DNA of 20,974 bases from UBA11957 sp963603285 (GTDB taxonomy: Bacteria; Bacillota; Clostridia; Lachnospirales; Lachnospiraceae), in the NCBI GenBank assembly GCA_963603285.1, contig CAVCMG010000045.1, positions 1 through 20,974 of the forward strand. Direction: 5' to 3'. The translations under genes and the position numbers were made by a program. The notes under the pieces are model-generated. The model saw nothing but the letters and a program-made list of their open reading frames with translations. It did no database searches and was not told where the DNA came from. Below are positions 7,081-13,228 of this stretch, piece after piece. Each line of letters opens with the position of its first letter. The stretch's first letter is position 1.

Positions 7081-7190
7081 TTGACAGTCAAAAACAGGCG
7101 CAGCCGTTAAAGGCCGCGCCTGTTACTTTTTCGCTGCCTGACGTTTCACGGAAAGCTTCCGTGACATTTCCCCGCGTCAGGTGACTGTCA
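7081..7190. repeat. Nested inverted-repeat region with matching ends
   Basis: TGACAGTCA (7082-7090) is the exact reverse complement of TGACTGTCA (7182-7190). Between them lie the terminator hairpin AACAGGCGC/GCGCCTGTT (7093-7101/7116-7124), the pair CCTGACG/CGTCAGG (7137-7143/7175-7181) and, inside that, TCACGGAA/TTCCGTGA (7146-7153/7157-7164). Nearly the whole 110 bp can fold. It lies between the stop codons of two convergent small genes. Confidence 0.65.
7093..7131. terminator. Bidirectional intrinsic terminator between two small convergent genes
   Basis: The 9-bp perfect stem AACAGGCGC/GCGCCTGTT has a 14-nt loop. It is followed on the plus strand by ACTTTTTC. Read on the minus strand, the stem runs into TTTTT from the A-run at 7090-7094. 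It can serve both the 50-residue gene (plus) and the Cys-rich gene (minus). Confidence 0.7.
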
Positions 7191-7202
7191 GTTTCAGAAC
7201 GT

Positions 7203-7430
7203 TTAGAATCCGCCGCATCCGTTACCGCAGCAGCACAGTAGCAAGATGATCCACAGGCAGCTGTTGTTCTGGTCAAAGCCGCAGCCACAGCCGTTGTTAT
7301 TGTTGCCGCAGCAGCTGAGCAGCACCAGCAAAAGGATCAGGGTAGAGCAGGAATTGCCGCCGAACAGATTGGAGATACCTCCGGAATTCTCACATCCGCA
7401 TCCACAGTTTGAAGCAGCTAAATCACTCAT
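7203..7430 (-). CDS. Cys/Gly-rich small protein ('chorion class high-cysteine' type)
   Basis: A 75-residue protein starting MSDLAASNCGCGCEN. ATG 7430 is chosen because GGGAGG lies 7 nt upstream; the in-frame ATG at 7445 lies on the wrong side of it. It has 13 cysteines, many Gly and Asn, and two short leucine-rich hydrophobic cores. The cores form an internal repeat: NSC, hydrophobic stretch, CCG, Asn-rich run, GCGCG; then NSC, hydrophobic stretch, CCC, GNGCGG. Similar clostridial proteins are often annotated by remote likeness to insect chorion proteins, a label without functional support. It could be membrane-associated, metal-binding or disulfide-linked on a spore surface; none of these is shown. 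A sporulation-like -10 box lies upstream. Confidence 0.75.
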   Translation of the reverse strand: MSDLAASNCGCGCENSGGISNLFGGNSCSTLILLLVLLSCCGNNNNGCGCGFDQNNSCLWIILLLCCCGNGCGGF

Positions 7431-7459
7431 GGTAAAACCTCCCATTTTCTATACACTTC

Positions 7460-7485
7460 ATAGTATGAAAGCCGGTGGCAAGTGT
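7460..7485 (-). promoter_or_regulatory. Sporulation sigma-like promoter of the Cys-rich gene
   Basis: On the minus strand CATACTAT (7460-7467) matches the CATAnnnT -10 core of sigma-E/sigma-K promoters. An AC dinucleotide 16 nt upstream (7484-7485) is the sigma-K -35 feature. The box starts 37 nt before the ATG. No sigma-A promoter of comparable quality is seen. Confidence 0.35.
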
Positions 7486-7493
7486 ACCTTGTC

Positions 7494-9179
7494 TTAAGTA
7501 AGAAATCTGAGAAAACTCTCGGAAATATCCAGAAATCCGTAGCCGGACTGGGGATTGGGATAGACAGCCTGCGGCGGACGATTACAGCCTTTTAGCAGAA
7601 ATGTGCGGATATCCCGGGTGGAAAGATCGCGCGGCGGTGTAAGCGTACGACCCCAGTCAGCGACAAGAACGGCTGCTCCGGCGGTCAGTGCCGCTGCAGC
7701 ACTGGAACCGGTAACCATCTGGTAGCCCTCGATATAGGAAGCTGTGAGAATATTTTCTCCGGGAGCCGCCAGCGTGGGCACCTGTCCGCCGGAAAAATTG
7801 TAGCCCCGGCCGGATGCGCTGAGTGTGGAAGTATTGACCGTCAATGCGGCGGCGCTGGAAAGGGCGGCAGTGGTATTGGCAGGCCCCATGGCTGTGGTAA
7901 AGGGATCGGGTTGTAAAAACCGCACATCACCGTTTGTGGTATCCGAAGGCGGCAGCCACAGATGTACATCGGCATCGATCGGAGACAGCAGAGAGCAGCC
8001 GATCGTCCATATACCGGGAGCCGGTGTGAAAAAACGAAAATATACCAGCTGATTGCCGCTTTCACTGCGGAAGGTTTCGTACTGGATCTCCACGATGCTC
8101 TGATCCAGAGGGAAAGACAGCCGCTGGCTGCCAAGCCTTGGAACCAGATCCGTCAGACTGTCGCCGGAGGGACTGGAAAGGGACAGCCGGAAGGAAAAGA
8201 CAGGCGGAGCCCACAGCTCCATCGAGAAGGCCGTTGTATTTTCCGCAACCAGAAGCTCTGTACGTGCTTCCATTGTACTGTTATAGGTATTAAACATCCG
8301 ATGATGCTGCCTGTCGGCCTCGTTTCCCGTACCGGTCACAAAGCAGACGCCGGGGGAATCCGTAAGATAAGAGATTGTGCGTTCCAATGCACTGTCACCA
8401 TTGTGCGGCCCCTGCCAGGTCTGCATGCCCAGACAGATGACAAGCGGCATACGGACTTCCCGTGACAGCGACAAAAGCCAGAAAATCCCGGCCAGAATAT
8501 CTGTCTCTGCATATACCTCGGCATCCGGGGACAGGCACGCCTGTGACAAAAGCCAGGTTTTGGCCTTCGGCAGCTTTACTACAGCGATCAAAGCCAGCGG
8601 CGCCGCCCCGCAAAAGGCAGCGGCACTGTTTTCGCTTCCGGCGGCGATGGCGGCTACAGCTGTACCATGTCCGGTCATATCCCGGCTCGGCACGATCGTA
8701 TAGGGATCCGGATTTTGCAGGGCCGACTGGATATCGGTATTTTTATACAGCGTACCGTATCCAAACGGCGAGAGAGAAGTATCCGGGGCATTTTCCGTCT
8801 GATCCCACAGTGCCACGATCCGCGTCTGCCCGTCCGGCGTCCGGAAGGCCGGATGGGTATAGGCAATACCGCTGTCGATGCAGCCAAACAGTACACGTTC
8901 GCCTTTAAGCTCCAGCGGGCTGCGGTTCTGCACAGCAAGGATCCCGGCATTTTCCAGAGCTGTCAGCGTCTGTGGCAGATAGAGCTTGGGCAGGGCAGTA
9001 TACAAAACATCGTCTAACAGATTGGAGGGGAGCTGATCTCTCGGATACCAGATCTGTTTATAGAGGGGATTCAGATCCTGAAAGGGAATATTTTCCGCTG
9101 TGAGATAGTCGCTCAGGGCTTCGCTTTGCGTATTGGACAGGAGAAGATCCACATACTGCGGATCGGTTGCGTAGGGCAT
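7494..9179 (-). CDS. Csp-like subtilisin family serine protease (S8)
   Basis: A 561-residue subtilase with a long N-terminal prodomain-like region (about 1-90) before the catalytic domain. The triad is intact: Asp102 (CIDSGI), His171 (TGHGTAVAAIAAG) and Ser493 (TGSSAAAALTAG); Asn286 (GTGNEAD) is the oxyanion residue. A beta-rich insertion between about 300 and 430 corresponds to the jelly-roll insertion of Csp proteases. There is no signal peptide. In Clostridium, CspB-type proteases cleave pro-SleC to trigger spore cortex hydrolysis at germination. Many gut Lachnospiraceae carry several related proteases of unknown role, so the germination role is inference. The ribosome binding site is weak (GAGAAAG). 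It is divergent from a second subtilase 63 nt away. Confidence 0.88.
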   Translation of the reverse strand: MPYATDPQYVDLLLSNTQSEALSDYLTAENIPFQDLNPLYKQIWYPRDQLPSNLLDDVLYTALPKLYLPQTLTALENAGILAVQNRSPLELKGERVLFGCIDSGIAYTHPAFRTPDGQTRIVALWDQTENAPDTSLSPFGYGTLYKNTDIQSALQNPDPYTIVPSRDMTGHGTAVAAIAAGSENSAAAFCGAAPLALIAVVKLPKAKTWLLSQACLSPDAEVYAETDILAGIFWLLSLSREVRMPLVICLGMQTWQGPHNGDSALERTISYLTDSPGVCFVTGTGNEADRQHHRMFNTYNSTMEARTELLVAENTTAFSMELWAPPVFSFRLSLSSPSGDSLTDLVPRLGSQRLSFPLDQSIVEIQYETFRSESGNQLVYFRFFTPAPGIWTIGCSLLSPIDADVHLWLPPSDTTNGDVRFLQPDPFTTAMGPANTTAALSSAAALTVNTSTLSASGRGYNFSGGQVPTLAAPGENILTASYIEGYQMVTGSSAAAALTAGAAVLVADWGRTLTPPRDLSTRDIRTFLLKGCNRPPQAVYPNPQSGYGFLDISESFLRFLT

Positions 9180-9202
9180 GGCGTTCGCTTTCTCTGTTTT
9201 TT

Positions 9203-9213
9203 CATACTATATG
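9203..9213. promoter_or_regulatory. Overlapping divergent sporulation-type -10 boxes between two subtilases
   Basis: In the 63-nt gap between the divergent proteases, plus-strand CATACTATA (9203-9211) and minus-strand CATATAGTA (9205-9213) both fit the CATAnnnTA core of sigma-K/sigma-E promoters. Each lies about 25-40 nt before its start codon. No TTGACA-type element precedes either. The -35 parts are not convincing. Confidence 0.3.
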
Positions 9214-9242
9214 GTAAAAGACTGTGAGGTAGACATTGCTTT

Positions 9243-10085
9243 ATGGAAACAAAGCAAGCTCCGGGCGTAGTACTTCTGGATTCCGGTATCGACCCGCATC
9301 CGGATCTGTCGGGCTGCGTCCGGCTGTTTATAGATTTTCTGCATCAGAAAAAGACACCCTATGACGATTACGGCCACGGAACGCACATTGCGGGGATCAT
9401 CGCCGGAACCGGCCGGATGTCGGAGGGCCGCTTTCGGGGCTATGCCCCGGGATGTCCGTTGTATGTATTAAAGATACTGAACGAACGGGGGGAAGGCAGC
9501 CGCAGCCATGTGGAACAGGCGTTGGACTGGATCTGCCGAAACAAAGAAACGTATGGGCTGCGGATACTGAATTTTTCCCTCGGCGCCGGACCGGGAAATG
9601 CCAGAAATTATCAGTCGATCCTGGCGATGGCAGACCATATGGTTGAGGAGGGGATGATCGTGATCGCCTCCTCCGGAAATCTCGGGCCAAAAAGCGGCTC
9701 CGTCACAGCTCCGGGCGGCAGCAAAAAGGTGATCACTGTCGGAGCCAGCGATATGCTGACGATGGCTTCTGTCTATTCGGGCCGCGGTCCTACGCCGGAA
9801 TGTATCTGCAAGCCGGACATTGTCTTTCCTGGACAGCAGATCACCTCCTGCGCGGCCGCGTGTGAAAAGAAAGGCTGGTACTGCAAAAAGAGCGGCACCT
9901 CCATGTCCAGCGCAGCCGTTGCCGGGCTGTGTGCCCGGCTGCTTGAAAAATATCCGCACGCCAGCCACAAGGCAATCAAAAGCTCTATGCGTTACTGCTG
10001 TACAGACCTGTCGCTGGGAAAAAATACACAGGGCTGGGGACGTCTGGAGCCATCGCTTTTTCTTGGAAGAAATCCGCTGCTGTAA
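9243..10085 (+). CDS. Intracellular subtilisin-like serine protease (S8)
   Basis: A compact 280-residue subtilase with only about 8 residues before the first active-site strand. It has neither a signal peptide nor a prodomain. Catalytic residues: Asp13 (LLDSGIDPHPDL), His45 (YGHGTHIAGI), Asn146 (ASSGN) and Ser220 (SGTSMSSAAVAG). Eight or so cysteines, including CSAAC-like and YCC clusters, are unusual for a cytosolic protease. It resembles AprX/intracellular subtilisin types. The ribosome binding site is poor (GAGGTA about 12 nt upstream). It is divergent from the larger Csp-like protease, suggesting shared regulation. Its substrate is unknown; small prodomain-less subtilases can also be spore-associated. 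Confidence 0.88.
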   Translation: METKQAPGVVLLDSGIDPHPDLSGCVRLFIDFLHQKKTPYDDYGHGTHIAGIIAGTGRMSEGRFRGYAPGCPLYVLKILNERGEGSRSHVEQALDWICRNKETYGLRILNFSLGAGPGNARNYQSILAMADHMVEEGMIVIASSGNLGPKSGSVTAPGGSKKVITVGASDMLTMASVYSGRGPTPECICKPDIVFPGQQITSCAAACEKKGWYCKKSGTSMSSAAVAGLCARLLEKYPHASHKAIKSSMRYCCTDLSLGKNTQGWGRLEPSLFLGRNPLL

Positions 10086-10121
10086 CGTTAAAAAAACACA
10101 AAAAAATCCAAAATAAATGAC

Positions 10122-10150
10122 TTGTCAAAGAATTTGGAACTTGCTACTAT
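10122..10150 (+). promoter_or_regulatory. Predicted sigma-A promoter of the FGGY kinase
   Basis: TTGTCA (10122-10127), a 17-nt spacer and TACTAT (10145-10150). The predicted start is about 25 nt upstream of the kinase ATG. Confidence 0.75.
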
Positions 10151-10182
10151 AGAAAAAAAGGGTAAGGACAAGGAGGCTTTTT

Positions 10183-11790
10183 ATGGCACCAGATAAAGGA
10201 AAAACAATACAGTGCATCAAAGAGGGAAAGGCTGTTCTCGGTATTGAATTTGGTTCAACAAGGATCAAAGCGGTACTGATCGACGAACAGCATCATCCGA
10301 TCGCCCAGGGTGGTTTTGGCTGGGAAAACCAGTTAAAAAACGGCATCTGGACCTATGATCTGGATCTGGTATGGCACGGTCTGCAAAGCTGCTACAGTGA
10401 CCTGAAAAAGGATGTGCAGGAGAAATACGGTGTGACCCTGACAACCTTTGCTGCCATCGGCTTTTCCGCCATGATGCATGGCTATCTTGTATTTGACAAA
10501 GACAACCGTCAGCTGGCAGAGTTCCGCACATGGCGAAATACGATCACAGCGGATGCTGCAGCACAGCTGACAAAGCTGTTTGACTATAATATCCCGCAGC
10601 GCTGGAGTATTGCCCATCTGTATCAGGCTGTTTTAAACGGCGAGGAGCATGTAAAGAATATCGCCTTTATGACCACGCTTTCCGGCTATGTACACTGGAA
10701 AATGACCGGCGAAAAGGTGCTTGGTATCGGTGATGCTGTCGGCATGATGCCGGTAGATCCGGAGACAAAGGATTACAACAAAAGGATGCAGGCACAGTTT
10801 GACGGGCTGCTCGCAGACAAGGGGCTTTCCTTTAAGATCAACGATATTCTGCCAAAGATCCTGCTGGCAGGCGAACCGGCCGGTACGCTGACAGAAGTGG
10901 GCGCACGCCTTCTAGATCCTTCCGGCGATCTGAAAGCCGGTATACCGCTTTGTCCGCCGGAGGGTGACGCCGGTACAGGTATGGTTGCAACCAACAGTGT
11001 TGCAGTGCGCACCGGTAATGTTTCCGCGGGTACGTCTATTTTCGGTATGCTGGTTCTGGAAAAAGGTCTGTCAAAGGTCTATACGGAGCTTGATATGGTT
11101 ACGACACCTGCCGGTGATCCGGTGGCCATGGCCCACTGCAACAACTGTACCTCCGATCTCAACGGCTGGGTAAATCTGTTCGCCTCCTTTGGCAAATTGT
11201 TTGGCTGTGAACCGGATATGGGACAGATCTATGAAACCCTGTTTAAAGAAGCCTTAAAGGGAGATGCTGACTGCGGCGGTCTTCTGGCTTACAATTATCT
11301 GTCCGGTGAGCATGTCACCAACATGGAAGAGGGACGACCGCTGTTTGTACGCAAGCCGGATGCTGATTTCTCGCTGGCTAACTTTATGAAGGTACATCTG
11401 TATACTGCACTGGGTGCGTTGAAGACCGGTATGGATATCCTGATGAAGGATGAGGGCGTGAAGGTTGACCGTATTCTCGGTCACGGTGGCTTCTTCAAGA
11501 CCGAGGGTGTCGGACAGCGGATCCTGGCGGCAGCCCTGAATACACCGGTGGCTGTTATGGAAACTGCCGGAGAGGGCGGTGCCTGGGGTATTGCGATCCT
11601 GGCCGCTTACCTGATCAAAAAGGCAGATGGTGAAGCACTGAGCAGTTATCTGGATGCCCATGTATTTGCCGGTGCCAAGGGCAGCTGCGTCGATCCGATC
11701 CCGGAGGATGTGGCTTCCTATGAGAAGTTTATTGCAAATTACCGTAAGGGTCTGGCTATCGAAAGAGCTGCAGTAGACAGCTTCCGCTAA
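10183..11790 (+). CDS. FGGY family carbohydrate kinase, substrate unknown
   Basis: A 535-residue sugar kinase of the xylulokinase/ribulokinase type. The N-terminal phosphate-binding segment GIEFGSTRIKAVLID spans residues 20-34. The TWRNTIT sugar-side segment is at about 121, the second-domain motif GDAGTGMVATN and AGTSIFGMLV at about 265-295, and the C-terminal adenosine motif GHGGFFKTEGVGQRILAAAL with GEGGAWGIAILAAYL at about 435-480. It belongs to a Lachnospiraceae-type group often annotated only as FGGY kinase or 'ATPase'; L-ribulose or a related ketopentose is plausible but not shown. AAGGAGG lies upstream of the ATG. It is monocistronic, with its own promoter and a strong terminator and no sugar transporter or isomerase beside it. 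Confidence 0.9.
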   Translation: MAPDKGKTIQCIKEGKAVLGIEFGSTRIKAVLIDEQHHPIAQGGFGWENQLKNGIWTYDLDLVWHGLQSCYSDLKKDVQEKYGVTLTTFAAIGFSAMMHGYLVFDKDNRQLAEFRTWRNTITADAAAQLTKLFDYNIPQRWSIAHLYQAVLNGEEHVKNIAFMTTLSGYVHWKMTGEKVLGIGDAVGMMPVDPETKDYNKRMQAQFDGLLADKGLSFKINDILPKILLAGEPAGTLTEVGARLLDPSGDLKAGIPLCPPEGDAGTGMVATNSVAVRTGNVSAGTSIFGMLVLEKGLSKVYTELDMVTTPAGDPVAMAHCNNCTSDLNGWVNLFASFGKLFGCEPDMGQIYETLFKEALKGDADCGGLLAYNYLSGEHVTNMEEGRPLFVRKPDADFSLANFMKVHLYTALGALKTGMDILMKDEGVKVDRILGHGGFFKTEGVGQRILAAALNTPVAVMETAGEGGAWGIAILAAYLIKKADGEALSSYLDAHVFAGAKGSCVDPIPEDVASYEKFIANYRKGLAIERAAVDSFR

Positions 11791-11851
11791 CATGCATACG
11801 GTACCGGATTTTATGCAGGCAAACTCTGTATGACATTGCCATTGTATATGC

Positions 11852-11888
11852 ACAGCCCGGCGATTCTTCGGAATCCCGGGCTGTTTTT
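11852..11888 (+). terminator. Strong intrinsic terminator after the FGGY kinase
   Basis: ACAGCCCGG (11852-11860) pairs with CCGGGCTGT (11876-11884). Inside, after a single bulged C, GATTC pairs with GAATC around a TTCG loop closed by C-G, giving an extra-stable cUUCGg tetraloop. TTTTT follows (11884-11888). Confidence 0.85.
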
Positions 11889-11908
11889 GCAATTTTCTTT
11901 TGTTAAAC

Positions 11909-11937
11909 TTGCAAATTTTTCCTAAATACGATACTAT
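11909..11937 (+). promoter_or_regulatory. Predicted sigma-A promoter of icd
   Basis: TTGCAA (11909-11914), a 17-nt spacer and TACTAT (11932-11937), about 37 nt before the icd start. A TTGTTAA half-site of the Rex operator type lies just upstream (11900-11906), but no matching second half follows. Confidence 0.75.
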
Positions 11938-11973
11938 AAGGAAAGCACATATCATGTAATGGAGGAGTTTATT

Positions 11974-13179
11974 ATGGAAAAGATCCAGATGAAGACACCG
12001 CTGGTTGAGATGGACGGCGATGAGATGACCCGTATCCTGTGGCAGATGATCAAGGATGAACTGCTGCTGCCGTTTATCGACTTAAAGACAGAGTATTACG
12101 ATCTTGGCCTTGTCCACAGAAACGAGACTGACGATCAGGTAACGGTCGATGCCGCCAATGCTACCAAAAAGTACGGCGTAGCTGTCAAATGTGCCACGAT
12201 CACGCCGAACGCAGCCCGTGTCAAAGAGTATGATCTGAAGGAAATGTGGAAGAGCCCGAACGGTACGATCCGTGCGATCCTGGACGGTACGGTATTCCGT
12301 GCGCCGATCGTTGTCAAGGGGATCGAGCCTTGCGTAAAGAACTGGAAAAAGCCGATCACACTGGCCCGTCATGCTTACGGTGATGTTTATAAAAATACAG
12401 AAATGATCATTCCTGGGCCGGGAAAGGTAGAGCTTGTCTATACCGCGGCTGACGGTACGGAGACAAGAGAGCTGGTACATGAATATAAAGGCCCGGGCGT
12501 TGCCCAGGGTATGCACAACCTGAATGATTCCATTGAGAATTTTGCCAGAAGCTGCTTTACCTATGCGCTGGATACAAAGCAGGATCTGTGGTTTGCCACC
12601 AAGGATACGATTTCCAAGAAATATGACCATACCTTCAAGGATATCTTTGCAGAGATCTTTGAAAAAGAGTTTAAGGAGAAGTTTGAGAAAGAGGGTATTA
12701 CATATTTCTACACTCTGATCGATGATGCGGTAGCCCGTGTTATGAAAGCAGAGGGCGGCTTTATCTGGGCCTGCAAAAACTATGACGGTGATGTCATGAG
12801 TGATATGGTTTCCTCCGCTTTTGGCTCTCTGGCCATGATGACCTCCGTACTTGTATCTCCGCACGGTTATTTCGAATACGAAGCAGCCCATGGTACGGTA
12901 CAGCGCCATTATTACAGACATCTGAAGGGTGAAGAGACCTCCACAAACTCCGTAGCCACGATCTTTGCCTGGACAGGCGCACTCAGAAAACGTGGTGAAC
13001 TGGACGGCATCAAGGAGCTGGAAACGTTCGCAGACAAGCTTGAAAAAGCCACACTGGATACCATCGCTGCCGGAAAAATGACCAAGGATCTGGCCCTGAT
13101 CACATCCCTTGAAGATGTACAGGTACTCAACAGTAAGGATTTCATTCTGGCAATCCGCGATACTTTTGAGCAGGTATAA
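11974..13179 (+). CDS. icd: NADP-dependent isocitrate dehydrogenase (eukaryotic-type subfamily)
   Basis: A 401-residue enzyme converting isocitrate and NADP to 2-oxoglutarate, CO2 and NADPH. It belongs to the homodimeric subfamily of human IDH1/IDH2 rather than the E. coli type. Substrate residues are visible in SPNGTIR (about 94-100) and the active-site Arg in ARHAYGD (equivalent to IDH1 Arg132). NADP choice is supported by HGTVQRHYYRH, which keeps the Arg-His pair used for the 2'-phosphate. ATG 11974 is preferred because GGAGGAG lies 7 nt upstream; the upstream in-frame ATG at 11959 precedes that site. It is probably biosynthetic, supplying glutamate carbon and NADPH. Monocistronic. Confidence 0.95.
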   Translation: MEKIQMKTPLVEMDGDEMTRILWQMIKDELLLPFIDLKTEYYDLGLVHRNETDDQVTVDAANATKKYGVAVKCATITPNAARVKEYDLKEMWKSPNGTIRAILDGTVFRAPIVVKGIEPCVKNWKKPITLARHAYGDVYKNTEMIIPGPGKVELVYTAADGTETRELVHEYKGPGVAQGMHNLNDSIENFARSCFTYALDTKQDLWFATKDTISKKYDHTFKDIFAEIFEKEFKEKFEKEGITYFYTLIDDAVARVMKAEGGFIWACKNYDGDVMSDMVSSAFGSLAMMTSVLVSPHGYFEYEAAHGTVQRHYYRHLKGEETSTNSVATIFAWTGALRKRGELDGIKELETFADKLEKATLDTIAAGKMTKDLALITSLEDVQVLNSKDFILAIRDTFEQV

Positions 13180-13187
13180 AATAATAG

Positions 13188-13227
13188 CACGGCAGCAAAA
13201 GTACTAAAGCTTTTGCTGCCGTGTTCA
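13188..13227. terminator. Hairpin terminator shared by convergent icd and ABC-F gene
   Basis: A 14-bp perfect stem (CACGGCAGCAAAAG at 13188-13201, CTTTTGCTGCCGTG at 13210-13223) with an 8-nt loop. The plus strand continues TTCATTT, the minus strand CTATTATTTTAT. Both T-tracts are imperfect, but the stem is long and sits between the two stop codons. Confidence 0.75.
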
Positions 13228-13228
13228 T

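Noticed and set aside
11959..11973. Earlier icd start (MEEFI...)
   Set aside because: Its codons contain the GGAGGAG ribosome binding site for the ATG at 11974.
12082..12921. 279-codon minus-strand frame opposite icd
   Set aside because: Shadow of the icd coding sequence; composition is cysteine- and histidine-rich in the way of antisense frames.
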